The notes: generated from the letters alone by a model not told the origin. A stretch of 64,000 nucleotides of DNA from Nocardioides sp. B-3 (GCF_024703895.1 NZ_CP087968.1:992001-1056000); one strand, 5' to 3'; counted from the stretch's first letter, positions 52,848 to 63,304 are shown. Made by a program: numbers and translations.

Positions 52848-53258
52848 ATGCGCCGCACCCTCATCGTCCGGATCCACCGAATCGCCAACGCGGCCGTCCG
52901 CCGCCCGGGCCTGCGCAGCTTTCGTGGCGGTGACCTGCTCTACCTGACGACGACCGGCAACAAGACCGGCAAGCAGCGGACCACCCCGTTGCTCCACCTG
53001 CTCGACGAGGACCGCTGGATCGTCGTCGCCTCCAACGGTGGCTCCGACTGGGAGCCCGGCTGGTGGTTGAACCTGCGCGCGGGCTCCGCCGCGCATGTCG
53101 AGATCGACGGGGAGATGACGCCTGTCGCTGGTGTTGAGCTAGATGGAGCCGAGCGAGAGCGGCTCTGGACTGCACTGAACAGGATGTTCGACTTCGAGGG
53201 TTACCGGGCGAAGGTGTCGCGGCGCATCGCTGTCGTGGCGCTGTCGCCGGCGGGCTGA
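52848..53258 (+). CDS. Deazaflavin (F420)-dependent nitroreductase family protein
   Basis: 136 residues, intact. ATG 52848 gives MRRTLIVRIHRIANAAVRRP. The Ddn-like fold shows LLYLTTTGNKTGKQRTTPLLH (split by TGNKTGK), IVVASNGGSDWEPGWWLNL and a C-terminal FEGYRAKVSRRIAVVALSP. Uses F420H2 to reduce quinones or nitro compounds in related proteins. Followed 4 bp later by mmuM. A degraded copy of its ends lies after mmuM at 54152-54248. Confidence 0.86.
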   Translation: MRRTLIVRIHRIANAAVRRPGLRSFRGGDLLYLTTTGNKTGKQRTTPLLHLLDEDRWIVVASNGGSDWEPGWWLNLRAGSAAHVEIDGEMTPVAGVELDGAERERLWTALNRMFDFEGYRAKVSRRIAVVALSPAG

Positions 53259-53261
53259 GGC

Positions 53262-54158
53262 ATGCAGCTCGACGACGTCCTCGTCCCGGACGGCGGCCTG
53301 TCCAATGCGCTCGAGAACCGGGGCGTTGATCTCTCCTCCGACCTGTGGACCGCACGCTTGCTCTCGGACGATCCCGCGCAGATCGCCGCCGTCCACCGTG
53401 ACTACTACCTCGCCGGCGCCGACGTCGCCACGACCGCGAGCTACCGGGCGAGGCGTGCCGAGCCTCGTCGCGGCCGGGCTGACGCGGCGCGAGGCGGAGC
53501 ACACGATCGTCGCGAGCGTCGAGCTCGCCCGCGGCGTGCGCGACGAGGTCGCGGCGGCAAGCGGTCGACGGCTGCTCGTCGCGGCGTCTGTCGGTCCGTA
53601 CGGCGCAGTGCTGGCCGACGGGTCGGAATACCGAGGTCGGTACGGCGTCTCGCCGGCGGCACTCCGCGACTTCCACGGACCACGGCTGGAGCTGCTGGCA
53701 TCCGCGGGTCCGGACCTGCTCGCGGTCGAGACCATCCCCGACGCGGAGGAGGCGGAGGTGCTGGTGCCGCTGCTCGACGAGCTCGGCCTTCCCGCGTGGT
53801 TCTCGTACTCGGTCGAGGGAGACTCCACGCGCCCGGCCAAACGCTTCGTGAGGCGTACGCCGTCCCGGCCGGCAGCACGAGCATCATCGCTGCCGGGGTG
53901 AACTGCTCTGCGCCGTACGACGTGATGCAGGCTGTCACGACGGCGATCGAGGTCACGGGCCTTCCTGCCGTCGCCTACCCGAACCTCGGCGAGACACGGG
54001 ACAGCGAGACGCACACCCGGCGCGGCGACGCGGTGTTCGACACCCGACTCGCGGCCGACTGGGTCGCAGCAGGAGCGCGGCTCGTTGGCGGATGCTGCCG
54101 GGTCGGACCCGATCACATCGCTCAGCTGGCGGGCGTCCTCAAGGGTCAGCCGTCGTAG
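53262..54158 (+). CDS. mmuM: Homocysteine S-methyltransferase
   Basis: About 295 residues. DGGLSNALENRG near the N-terminus, then LLVAASVGPYGAVLADGSEY and, after a second break, IIAAGVNCSAPYDVM (zinc Cys) and LVGGCCRVGPDHI (zinc Cys pair) are in family order. Methylates homocysteine from S-methylmethionine or SAM. Breaks near 53450 and 53835 split it. It is the last typical high-GC gene before the island. Confidence 0.86.
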   Translation: MQLDDVLVPDGGLSNALENRGVDLSSDLWTARLLSDDPAQIAAVHRDYYLAGADVATTASYRARRAEPRRGRADAARGGAHDRRERRARPRRARRGRGGKRSTAARRGVCRSVRRSAGRRVGIPRSVRRLAGGTPRLPRTTAGAAGIRGSGPARGRDHPRRGGGGGAGAAARRARPSRVVLVLGRGRLHAPGQTLREAYAVPAGSTSIIAAGVNCSAPYDVMQAVTTAIEVTGLPAVAYPNLGETRDSETHTRRGDAVFDTRLAADWVAAGARLVGGCCRVGPDHIAQLAGVLKGQPS

Positions 54159-54248
54159 CGTTGTCGCCGGGCGTCGAAACTCTCGTCGTCCGGGTCAGTC
54201 GGATCGCCAATTCAGTCGTACGCTGCCCGGGCGGAGTCAGGTTCGCGG
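54152..54248 (+). pseudogene. Degraded nitroreductase fragment at the island edge
   Basis: Bases 54152-54170 match the end of the nitroreductase gene (VVALSPG) at 17 of 19 positions, and 54177-54248 translate to ETLVVRVSRIANSVVRCPGG, close to its start (TLIVRIHRIANAAVRRPG). So the 3' and 5' ends of a second copy lie side by side with the body missing. It overlaps the mmuM stop and marks where base composition falls. The rest of 54249-54371 is noncoding, with a possible -35 TTGACG near 54304. Confidence 0.55.
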
Positions 54249-54371
54249 TGCCTCATTGCTGCACAGTCAAGTTCCACGAATGTCATTATCAATCACGCCT
54301 ACTTTGACGGCCCCGCGGCTTCTCAGGGGTCAGATTCAATGGCGCGAGCGCTCGAAACCGGGGAATGAGGA

Positions 54372-55378
54372 ATGTCGATGTCTAATGAAAACTTGGAGTC
54401 CGTCTACCGCGCAGCGCATCCAAGCCGGGTGCTAGGCGCCAGCGAACTCGAGGCATACTTGACCAAACTGCTCGACAATGCCGGGATCAACTATCTTAGC
54501 GCGGCGGCACGAGCAAAGGATGTGGAGTCATTCCCTGGCGAAGGCTGGCTCCAACAATACCGACGGAACTGCAAAGTACTCGGATCCAATGAATCAGATC
54601 AAGGATCAAGTTGCCTTGCGCGTGATCACATACCTGCCGGAAACAGTAGAGGCGACCTGTGACTTGATCCGCGCGAACTTCCGCGTACTTGAAGAAATCG
54701 ACAAGGCCGCGGAGAACGAATTGCATGGCGTATTTGGCTATGCGAGTCGCCACTTCATTCTCGAACTTCATGCGGAGCGAAAGGCCATGCTTGAGTATGA
54801 AAATTCAAGCACTCTCGAGTTCGAAGTTCAGGTTCGAACAACTCTCCAGCACGCGTGGGCAGAGTTCGAACACGATGTTCGCTATAAGGGCGACATCCCC
54901 GAAGGCTTGCGAGGTAAATTCAATCGGAGATTTGCACTTGCCGTGGGCCTCATTGAACTTGCCGACAGCCAATTCAGTGCCATCAATTCCGAATTGGAGC
55001 GGCTTGGAGCACGCGAATCTGCAAAAAGTAGGACCCCAACCACGCAAATATCGCCAGAAACTTTGGCTCCGTGGCTCCTGAGTAGGTACCCAAATGCCCA
55101 GAGGTCGAGAGCAGAACACTACGTTTGGATGCACACCCTGTTAGAGCAGCTGGGAATGACGACCTTCGAAGACTCGGGACCGGAGTCTCCCGCTCCGTCG
55201 ACAGCGAGGCGGTCGCGACGGCGATGGGCCACGCCTACCCTGTCGGGGCCGTTCGCCGCCTCGATGACGACCTCCTGAAAGCACTCGACGCGGACTATCT
55301 CGCGGCCGACCTCAACATGAAGCGAGAGCCCGCCCTTCAGAGTCGCGCCAAAAGACTCAATCTGACAATTGAGAGCTA
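54372..55378 (+). CDS. RelA/SpoT-domain alarmone synthetase, island paralogue
   Basis: About 335 residues, in lower-GC sequence. ATG 54372 follows a good ribosome site (GAATGAGGA). Motifs: DNAGINYLSAAARAKDVESF then LAKAG (ATP loop), QIKDQVALRVITYL, VFGYASRHF, EVQVRTTLQHAWAEFEHD and VRYKGDIPE, the same order as the 24973 gene and near-identical in the last. Breaks near 54534 (extra C in CCTGG) and 55170. It lacks HD, TGS and ACT domains. The location beside a restriction operon suggests an alarmone-producing toxin or defence effector; that role is inferred. Confidence 0.8.
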
Positions 55379-55807
55379 ATGTCTACCATGCGCGCAGGCC
55401 CTATGAACTGCGACATGGTTGTTGGGGGAACGCAGTCCGGGCTCTGGATAGCCTCTAATTGTCTATTGACACATTTGGCCCATTCAGTCGAGTCGCCAAC
55501 AATGAGCGCCGGGCCAAACTCTACTTGGACATGAGGCCCTCGAGCCGAGACGGGCAAAGTTGCCGACCCAATCTCAAGGGCTGTCGGAAGTCCATCCTCA
55601 GCCATTTCCGAGCGCCTGCCAAAACTCGCCGACCGCCACCGACCCAACCCACTTTTCGAGCTCCGCATTTAGCCGAAACACAAGGTACTGGACGCCGCTT
55701 ACGTCAACGGCCTTGATCGATATGTCGAGGGGCGATGCAACCTGCAGCTCAGGCAATGGAGCCTTGGGGGACAAACCACGCATGTGCCTTATCGCCTCAG
55801 GGCGCAT
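55357..55807 (-). CDS. Small protein of unknown function, last gene of the island operon
   Basis: About 150 residues after joining two frames at a break near 55615. A start at 55807 (MRPEAIRHMRGLSPK) overlaps the HNH stop; 55783 is the alternative. Readable segments are VASPLDISIKAVDVSGVQYL, FRLNAELEKWVGSVAVGEFW and VQVEFGPALIVGDSTEWAKC. It ends inside the tail of the convergent alarmone synthetase gene. No family was recognised. It may be a partner or immunity factor in the defence operon, which is a guess from position. Confidence 0.45.
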
Positions 55808-56589
55808 GCGGTGGCCTGACACGATGGGCGATCGCATGGCAGTTGCTACACAGGGGCACTAGATCGCGCACGGGATCTACTTGGTACTCCCCCCATCATC
55901 GACACAGGCACGCGATGGTGGACTTCTATGAACCCAGTCCCTTCAGGACCATAGTTGCCACCGAAGTCAAAATCGCACGCCCAACACGTGGCCCCGTGCG
56001 CCTCAATGCACCGGCGCCGCGCAAGTGGATTCCGCTCGTACTTGTTCACTTCCACGCGAGCGACGGCACCCTCCGGAAGTCCGTCAAACGGTAGGAGTGG
56101 ACCCTCGGTGGTTAGCCCCGAGAGTACGAGAGCGAGGCAGGCTTCGGCTGCCTCAGTCACCGCGGCCGCTAAACCGGTTTCGGATCTATCAGCGATACGC
56201 GTGGTGGTTTCGACTTCCAGATCTCTAACTGGATGCGCGAGGAAGGGAGCACTCGGGTTCCGGATTTCGCCATCCACGGACACGGTCAGAGTGATTGACG
56301 CAGGAAGGGAAGCGACCTCAGCAGTCCAGGCGGCGGCATCAGTCTGCCATCCTGCGGCGAGCGCCCGAACCAACGAGCCCCCGAAGGACGCGGGGCGAAA
56401 GATTGCCTCGGCGTGATGATGGGACGCGGACAGCATGATGTCGAACGTGAGGCCATCCTCGGCTTGGGCAACGTAGCGGATACCCCACCCTCGATAGCCG
56501 TTCCGCTCGACGAAAGTCGACTCAAACGGGATTCCGAATTTCGCGCCAATACTGGCCCCAACAGAATCAGCAGTCTCACGCGCTAGCAT
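55797..56589 (-). CDS. HNH endonuclease of the defence operon
   Basis: About 265 residues. An N-terminal domain of unknown type (IPFESTFVERNGYRGWGIRY; ASHHHAEAIFRPASFGGSLV) is followed by a C-terminal HNH: RRCIEAHGATCWACDFDFGG, FIEVHHRVPVS and, after a break in a G-run near 55880, DLVPLCSNCHAIAHR. The four Cys would bind a structural zinc. ATG 56589 lies 7 bp after the ATPase stop; TTG 56595 is possible. Likely a DNA-cutting effector in the island system. Confidence 0.8.
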
Positions 56590-56595
56590 TCCCAA

Positions 56596-58235
56596 TCATC
56601 CGTCAACGTCGGGCTCGGGGAGGTCCTTAACAAGCTTCCTCAAGTTGCGACTAACTTCAACGCGAAACTCTTCGAACACAACGTCCAACTCTTGATTAGT
56701 ATTGTTTATCTCCGCTTGAGCCAGCGCGTAGAACAGATACTCAATCGATTGAACCAGTGGACTATTCATCGCATTTGGAATGTATGCTTTTCTATACCAG
56801 TCGTGACCTGAGTTTAAAGCAACCTGAATAAGGCTACCCGTCGCAAGGGAAGCCTCCCACAGCACTCCGTCATCGAGACTGGACGCTCTGACTACATTCA
56901 TCTCACGCGTGTCATCGTCGACACTGATCCGTACGAGCCCCGAGGCGCGACCCGAGCTATCGACGAGGGGCACGGACCCCGTGTTATTCACGAGAGTGAC
57001 ACTGCCATCCGCGCCGGTTTCAACACTGGCGACCATGAGGTCCTTCTTGATTCGGCCAATCGTTGTCTCAGTTGGGCCCTTTGCGCCGTTCTTAAGACTG
57101 GCTTCTCGCCCCGCATTTCCCCGTCGGGACCTCTTGTCGGCTTCCCGGCGAACAGGGGCGAGCATCTGTCGAATGTCTTCAATTAGCGATTGATCGAGGT
57201 GCACCCCGGACTTCTTGATACCCACCCCGAAGATCTCGTCGAGCTGAGCCGGGAATGACAATTCGACCCGCAGATTGTTCACGTGAGTCTCGGTGCTTCC
57301 AGTTCCAAGCCAGTGCGGGCCATCGATGAGTCGATCTTCGCGGTACAAATATATTCCCTGACGATCAACACTGATGCGTGCAGCCTCGCGATCTGCCTCC
57401 GACGCGAACTCCTCCTTGCGGGGAAGAATGAAAGCCCGGAGAAGGGCTGAATGTTTCCCTTTGCGGCGTTTCAAAGTTGAAGGATTTCTGAAGGACCTTA
57501 TCGCCTCCTATTTTCTCGCAGAATGGATCCCGAGGCCGCCAAACGCTTCCCATTGAGTCCAATCACAACATTGGGGGCGCGCACGTCGTCGTGGTCCAGA
57601 AACCTTTGGAAGACAGTCCTGAGATGCATCTCTAGAGCGTTTTGGGTCCTAGTCATGGCGAGGGCCATGTTCTTAGCCTGAGCCCCTGACTTAGTCTTCA
57701 ATAGCTTGTCGACTTTGTCCCACCATACGACCGTGCCACTGGCCACCCTGCCGCCGAGCTCTTCGATTTCATTGACGCCCGCATCAAAGATATCGGCTTC
57801 AGATTCATCAGCGTCGCCGATTGCGAGGTTCCATTCACCGGCACTCGCGAGGTCATCCAAATCCCAAGTCGCCGCATTCGGTGCGCCCGACTCGTCTCGG
57901 CTCACAACTGTGAGGCGGCGGCAAAAACTGGTTGAGGCTGTTTTGAGGCCGAGTCCGAACCTGCCCAAGCTGTTGGGGTCTTTTCGTTGCTCACTTCCAT
58001 AACGCATGGCATTTTCGAGGCCCATTTGCGTCATGCCGATTCCATTGTCAGCGATTGTTACTATGGGTTCATGGGAATGCGTGAAGCTTACCCAAACCGA
58101 AACGTGAGTGGCCTCGGCAGCTATCGAGTTGTCGACGATATCAGCCACGGCTGAAGGAAACGTATAGCCCGTGTCTCTGAGGCCCTCCACAACCCTTCGA
58201 GTGTCTGGGCGCACAATCCCGGTTTGTTTAGGCAT
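56596..58235 (-). CDS. GHKL (MORC/HSP90-like) ATPase of the defence operon
   Basis: About 545 residues. The ATPase shows FPSAVADIVDNSIAAEATHV (N box), TIADNGIGMTQMG (G1) and LGRFGLGLKTASTSFCRRL (G2). A second domain with WDPFCEKIGGDKVLQKSF and VELSFPAQLDEIFGVGIKKS matches the S5-like part of prokaryotic MORC proteins. Breaks near 57533 (repairing it restores a CCAGG site) and 57450 divide it. ATG 58235 overlaps the previous stop. Such ATPases dimerise around DNA; Iyer, Abhiman and Aravind linked them to restriction-modification loci. Confidence 0.82.
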
Positions 58236-58659
58236 CCTCATTCTCCTCATCTTCGACGCTCATGATCCATCCGTTACTCAAGACCTTCTCTTCACTCAGG
58301 TCCCGTGGAAGGGCGTGCTCGATTCCAACATGAACCTCCCCGGAGCCGAGTAGCTCGAAGACAAGGCGATCCCCAACGTTGGCATTCAACTCTTTCAACA
58401 ACGCAGAGATTCGAGTCAATCGATATTCGAGCCGAGTTCCAGAGCCGTGTAAACGATTGTTGTAGAACACAAACCGAGCTGTCCACGACCGTCCAAGGGC
58501 GGGCACCCAGAAGGCGACGTGGCAATCGGGGTTGAGCCTCGAAGTGTCGAGTGACGGAAAGATCGCCGCGGCTGGCCCTGACTTGGGCACCAAGATCCCC
58601 GCTTGATGACTCCCCGTCAGCCCGAGGTCGTTGGCACTCAACAGCTTGGTAACCCGCAC
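58228..58659 (-). CDS. Stand-alone EcoRII N-terminal (B3-like) DNA-binding domain
   Basis: 143 residues, intact. MRVTKLLSANDLGLTGSHQA, GILVPKSG, then FVFYNNRLHGSGTRLEYRLT and VGDRLVFELL follow the pattern of the EcoRII-N effector-binding domain, here without the nuclease part. The nuclease domain is a separate gene at 60497. The last 8 bp overlap the ATPase start. It would recognise the target site (CCWGG in EcoRII) and recruit the other subunits. Confidence 0.75.
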   Translation of the reverse strand: MRVTKLLSANDLGLTGSHQAGILVPKSGPAAAIFPSLDTSRLNPDCHVAFWVPALGRSWTARFVFYNNRLHGSGTRLEYRLTRISALLKELNANVGDRLVFELLGSGEVHVGIEHALPRDLSEEKVLSNGWIMSVEDEENEDA

Positions 58660-58694
58660 GATCTACTTCCCCCGGTTTGCCGACAACGTGGCCA

Positions 58695-60486
58695 CTAGTC
58701 TTCGATCTCGCCATTGACATCTTCGATCAACGATCGCTTACGCTCAACGACGTCTCGCACATGGTCCTCAACGGTACCCTCGTAGAAGAGGTGGTGGACC
58801 ATAACCGGAAGCTCTTGTTTTCGTCGATAGGCGCGGGCGGTCGCTTGATCAGTCACAGCGGGGTTCCACTCTGGATTGAAGTGGATCACGTGGTTCGCAG
58901 CCGTGATGTTGAGCCCGACCCCGGCCGCCTTGGGGTTCAGAAGCAGCAACCCGGGGCCTTCGTGCGCGGCGAACGCGTCCACTTGGTCCTGCCTGAAACG
59001 CGTGCCAGACCGGCCGTCAACAATCTCTACGTAGGAGGCGGGGAACTCGCGCGCAAGGCATACCTCCAATCTGTCGAGGGTGGTCTGGAAGGACGCAAAA
59101 ACCAACGCCTTTTCACCTCGGCCAAGCACCTCACGAACCATCTCAAGGAGGTGGAGGACTTTTGGAGTCGTGTGGAAATCAGCGGGATCGAGATCCGCTT
59201 CAGCATGAGCACAAAAGACGCGCTGAGCAGTGAGGCGAGACAAAGCGCTACCGCCAGCAGCCGACAACCCGAAGTACGTCCTGCGCAGTTCATCCGTCAG
59301 GTCAACCATGATCGCTGCCTCCCACAACTTGGGGAGATCCTGCGCCACGCTCGCGACGGTTCTACGCATGGTGATTGGGTTCATGAGCGCGCCCGCCAAC
59401 CGTCCAGGATTTGCAATTCCACCTGTGCTGGACTCAAAGCCATCCCGCGTACCCAACAGGCTCGGGATGACGAACTCGCAGATCGACCACAGGTCGGTGA
59501 GGCGATTCTCCACAGGAGTGCCTGACAACGCGAGACCAATCCGTCGGGGCAACCGCTTGGTCGCTATGGATCGTCGCGCGTCGGGGTTCTTGATCCAATG
59601 AGCTTCGTCGAGCACCACGACATTCCACTCGATCTCTTCCAGGGAAGGACAGATCTGCCGTCACGGTCTCGTATGAGGTGACTACAACGTCCCACCCCGC
59701 GAGCCCCGATGCGACGCCGGTGCGATCCGCACTCGAGTGGACGAGCACTCGAAGCGTCGGTGCGAACGCCGCACATTCCCGTTGCCAATTGGTGAGCAGA
59801 CCCGCAGGAGCGACAACCAATGATTGACCGTACTCCGCCACGCACAAAAGCAACGCGATTGCTTGGAGTGTCTTCCCTAGACCCATCTCGTCCGCAAGGA
59901 CGGCCCCCACGTCGAGCTCTGCCAATCCTCTAAGGAACCTGACGCCGTCTTCCCGGTACGGAAACAAATCTGCTGCCAGTCCGGGTATACGAAGCGGGTC
60001 CACCGCCGACACCCACCCCGGGTCCAGCCCAAATTCATCGATCACAAGGTCCGCTGCGCCCGTGGCGCATAAGAGCATCTGATGGCCACGCAAAGTCACG
60101 ACGTGCCCGGGAGCGCTACCGGCTGCGGCCAACAGGTCCAAGCAGGCTAAACGCGTTTCTCGGTCGATCGCGTGCCACGTGTTTCGGTGGACCAAGTGCT
60201 CCTGTTCGTGCGTCAGCGCGATGGTGTCAGCACCGCGCATGGCGACGAGGTCAACCATGACCCGCCTCGGGTCCTCCCCGGATAGCCGAATCCGAGCGGA
60301 AAGAGTCTTCAATGCAATCTTCAAGCTCGGCAATACCTCGCCGAGGAGTCCTGCAGATGATGCACCCAACACTTCCGCGTTGGTCGCAACCCGCCGGCTG
60401 CCGTCGTCAGCGACTGTCACGACCCCGTCAACCACTGTCCATCCGGCTAGCATTGAACGTAGGTCTCGATCATCGAGGCGAACCAC
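58695..60486 (-). CDS. SNF2-family helicase/translocase of the defence operon
   Basis: About 597 residues. Motif I ADEMGLGKTLQAIALLL is near residue 190, motif II VVLDEAHWIKNP, motif III ALSGTPVENRLTDLWS and the late motifs LLLLNPKAAGVGLNITAAN and TDQATARAYRRKQE. A break near 59641 falls on a CCAGG site (repair gives LSFLEEIEW). GTG 60486 starts 10 bp after the nuclease stop. A double-stranded DNA translocase, probably powering remodelling or search by the restriction complex. Confidence 0.88.
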
Positions 60487-60496
60487 AGGGCGCTGT

Positions 60497-61684
60497 TCAC
60501 CGGACTAGCTCGATGAAATTGGCCACACTCAAAATGTTGTCCACCCGGGCGGGCTCAAACAAGTGGTGCAGTTGGGAGGGGACCACCAGCATGAGTTGGC
60601 GTCCAAACATCTCGTCCGTCTGCGCACGACTGATTGGCGCTTCCAGCGTTAACAGGTGCTTGCGATGCACCCGGTCCGCCTCCGTGAGTACTTGGCGCCA
60701 GCGATCCTTGCAAGTGGTCTTCACTCCCAGCATCCTTAGACCCTCATCGGGGAACGACGGGTCTAGGTAGGCCACGCGCCCCGGAATCAGGAAGTCTGGC
60801 TTCTTCGCCCCTTCGGTACGTGCCCGGCGCTCGTACGTCACGCAGTGGAGATCGAGGACACGGCCTACGTGGTTCTCCAGTGCATGGCCGGCTCGGGATC
60901 TCCTTCTCTGAAAGGTCCGCATGGAGATAGCGAGCACTTCGTCCACATCACCCGCAGCTTCCGCAAGCGAGATCCCGACGAGGTGTCGTTCAAGGGTCCG
61001 GTACAGGGATTCTTCCTGATCCATCCAGACAAGCAACGCTTCGTCAGGATCCTCCCGCCCGTCGGCCAACGCCGTCTCTCGGGCAAAGTCCGAGAACGTG
61101 GACGTCACCGGGAACGTCCCACCAAAGCGGCGGAGCATCTCCTCAAGTCGAGAATTCTGGATCTGGGCAGTCTCATATCCCAAAGCCTCAAGTAGGTGAC
61201 GGGCCGTGAAATCGAGCGGACGATCATCCAATGTGGATTCGATGTCGAGCCGCTCAGTCGCCTCGAGGCCGAACAGAGTCTGCAGCTGGATTGCGACTGT
61301 CGATCCCGCCGGGGCAACAAGGACGACCACTCCGTCGCGCATGTCAGAAGGGCGGGCGACGATGAGGAAGTCGCCCTCTTGTGCCATCGCCATGACCGGG
61401 TTCGCTGGGTAGTACAGCCGACACTCTGTCCCGGTGGCGTGATTCGCGCGGGCGTCGTACCACGTCAATATTCCTTCAACGCTCGTGACCTCGAGATCAT
61501 CGGTCACGTACAGGAAGCGTGTCGGGAAGCGCAAAATGTCGGAGCCCGGATGCCCAAACAGGTCCACCAGAAGTCCTACGCCGTTTAGCTCATGCTGGTT
61601 GGACCGACTCATGTCGACCTCAACTGCGGACAAGAGTTTCCCGGCTGCGGCGTCGAAGTAGGCATCGAGTGACGAACCGATCAT
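60497..61684 (-). CDS. EcoRII C-terminal type restriction endonuclease
   Basis: 395 residues, intact. The N-terminal 200 residues (EVDMSRSNQHELNGVGLLVD, then FPTRFLYVTDD) form a domain not seen in EcoRII itself. The C-terminal nuclease has RRRSRAGHALENHVGRVLD (Arg/Glu), KKPDFLIPG (Asp/Lys-type core) and MLGVKTTCKDRWRQVL, the EcoRII-C catalytic signature. ATG 61684 overlaps the vsr stop (ATGA). Predicted to cut unmethylated CCWGG-like sites together with the helicase and EcoRII-N protein. Confidence 0.85.
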   Translation of the reverse strand: MIGSSLDAYFDAAAGKLLSAVEVDMSRSNQHELNGVGLLVDLFGHPGSDILRFPTRFLYVTDDLEVTSVEGILTWYDARANHATGTECRLYYPANPVMAMAQEGDFLIVARPSDMRDGVVVLVAPAGSTVAIQLQTLFGLEATERLDIESTLDDRPLDFTARHLLEALGYETAQIQNSRLEEMLRRFGGTFPVTSTFSDFARETALADGREDPDEALLVWMDQEESLYRTLERHLVGISLAEAAGDVDEVLAISMRTFQRRRSRAGHALENHVGRVLDLHCVTYERRARTEGAKKPDFLIPGRVAYLDPSFPDEGLRMLGVKTTCKDRWRQVLTEADRVHRKHLLTLEAPISRAQTDEMFGRQLMLVVPSQLHHLFEPARVDNILSVANFIELVR

Positions 61685-62124
61685 GGGACACTCACTTCGA
61701 GCGTCGCCTCGTCACTTCTTAGCCACGCGTCCACAGCCTCGATGGTCGCGTCTAGGCTCACCCGCGTCGCACATTCCCACACCACAGCCACTCTCCAACC
61801 AAGTGAACGCAGGGCCGCCGGGTCTCGCGTGTCTCGAGCCCGGGTCTCGTCGAGCTTTGCGGTCCAGAACTCCCGTCTCGAGTCCGGGACCTTGAAATAT
61901 TTGCACCCCGCATGAGCGTGCCAGAAGCAGCCGTGGACCATCACGACGGCGTGGCGCCGAGGAAAGACGATGTCTGGTCGCCCCGGCAACGATTTGTCGT
62001 GCAACCTGAAGCGAAAACCCCGCCGGTGGAGCGCCTTCCGCAAGAGTTGCTCAGGCTTTGTGTTCTTGCCTCGGATTCCAGACATCATTCGGCTCCGCAC
62101 GGCTGGAGTCACGATGTCAGGCAC
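61681..62124 (-). CDS. vsr: Very short patch repair endonuclease Vsr
   Basis: 147 residues, intact. MPDIVTPAVRSRMMSGIRGKN carries the RSxxMxxIxxKNT signature, followed by GRPDIVFPRR with the catalytic Asp and VMVHGCFWHAHAGC (zinc/His region). Nicks DNA at T:G mismatches made when 5-methylcytosine deaminates in Dcm sites. It lies 9 bp after the dcm stop and overlaps the nuclease start, so it is dedicated to this methylase. Confidence 0.94.
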   Translation of the reverse strand: MPDIVTPAVRSRMMSGIRGKNTKPEQLLRKALHRRGFRFRLHDKSLPGRPDIVFPRRHAVVMVHGCFWHAHAGCKYFKVPDSRREFWTAKLDETRARDTRDPAALRSLGWRVAVVWECATRVSLDATIEAVDAWLRSDEATLEVSVP

Positions 62125-62133
62125 AGATCGAGA

Positions 62134-63226
62134 CTAGCCCGCCGCCGCGACCGCGACCTTCTGCGCCGCGAGAGTCTGCCCAACAGCCTTGGCAACTGTC
62201 TCGACCACCGGCACGACGACGCTATTTCCGAACTGCTTGTAGGCCTGCGTGTCGCTGACGGGAATCTCAAAGTGCTCAGGGAAACCCATGAGCCGAGCGC
62301 ACTCGCGGGGGTGAGGCGGCGCGGAATCAGCCCGTCGCCCCGATGAACGAGGATCTCGGAGCCGTCCTTGTAATAGCGCGCAGAAAGTGTTCTGGCCACG
62401 TCGTCTCGTCCGACCAAGCCGAACCCGAACCCGTTGCCAGCGGCGTTGTGCTTGAGTTTGTAATTCTGGAGATACGTCCAGAGCTTAAGGCTAAGCGTGT
62501 ACTTGGAGGCAGCCAAGCCATCCGCATCTGTGTAGGGGAACTCAACGGGTCCCGATCCGTCGTCCTTGTGCAGGACCGAGTCCATAGTCGGAAAGAGCTG
62601 CGGCAGCTTGACCTTCTCGAAGTCGAACCCGCTGCCATCCGGGAAGGCGTCGGTGTCGAATCCCACCATGAAAATTCGGCGGCGGCCCTGCGGCACGACT
62701 GCGCTGGCATCAAGGACACGGGGATGAAACTCGTACCCCAGCTCCGTCTCCGGGCGGTGCCGGATGATGCGGAACGTGTTGCCCTTGTCGTGTGAGATCA
62801 AGTTGCGCACGTTCTCCAAGAGGAACGCTCGCGGCCGCTTCTTCTCGATGATGCGCGCGACGTCAAAGAACAAGGTGCCCTGCGTGGGGTCCCGGAATCC
62901 GTGCGGGCGACCGAGCGCGTTCTTCTTTGATACGCCAGCAATGCTGAACGGTTGGCAGGGGAAGCCCCCAACCAGCACGTCATGGTCGGGGATGTCTGCC
63001 GCGTCGATGGCGGTGATGTCCCCGCGAAAACGTGCTCACTTCCCTCATCGGACGGAAAATTCGCCTCGTAGGTCACCTTCGCGAACTTGTTCCATTCCGA
63101 GGTGAAGACACACTCACCGCCGGCTCGCTCGAATCCCTCATGACACCCACCGATGCCCGCGAAGAGATCGATGAAACGGAACCCCGCGCGCTCATTGCCG
63201 CCCAGCGGTCGAACTGTTGCACCCAC
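62134..63226 (-). CDS. dcm: DNA (cytosine-5)-methyltransferase, Dcm/EcoRII type
   Basis: About 364 residues. Motif [19 protein letters not shown], motif [14 protein letters not shown] with catalytic Cys, [24 protein letters not shown] and [16 protein letters not shown]. The best start is GTG 63226 ([10 protein letters not shown]), 6 bp after GGAAGAGGCACGTA, a good ribosome site; TTG 63259 is in frame upstream. Breaks near 63025 and 62310 (C/G-runs). Protects host sites from the linked EcoRII-type nuclease; CCWGG is the likely target by homology. Confidence 0.9.
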
Positions 63227-63304
63227 TACGTGCCTCTTCCATTGATGTAGCGACCCCAAGCCCCGGGTTAGACGGAGCCACCGACAATGAGCACGAGGGC
63301 ATGT

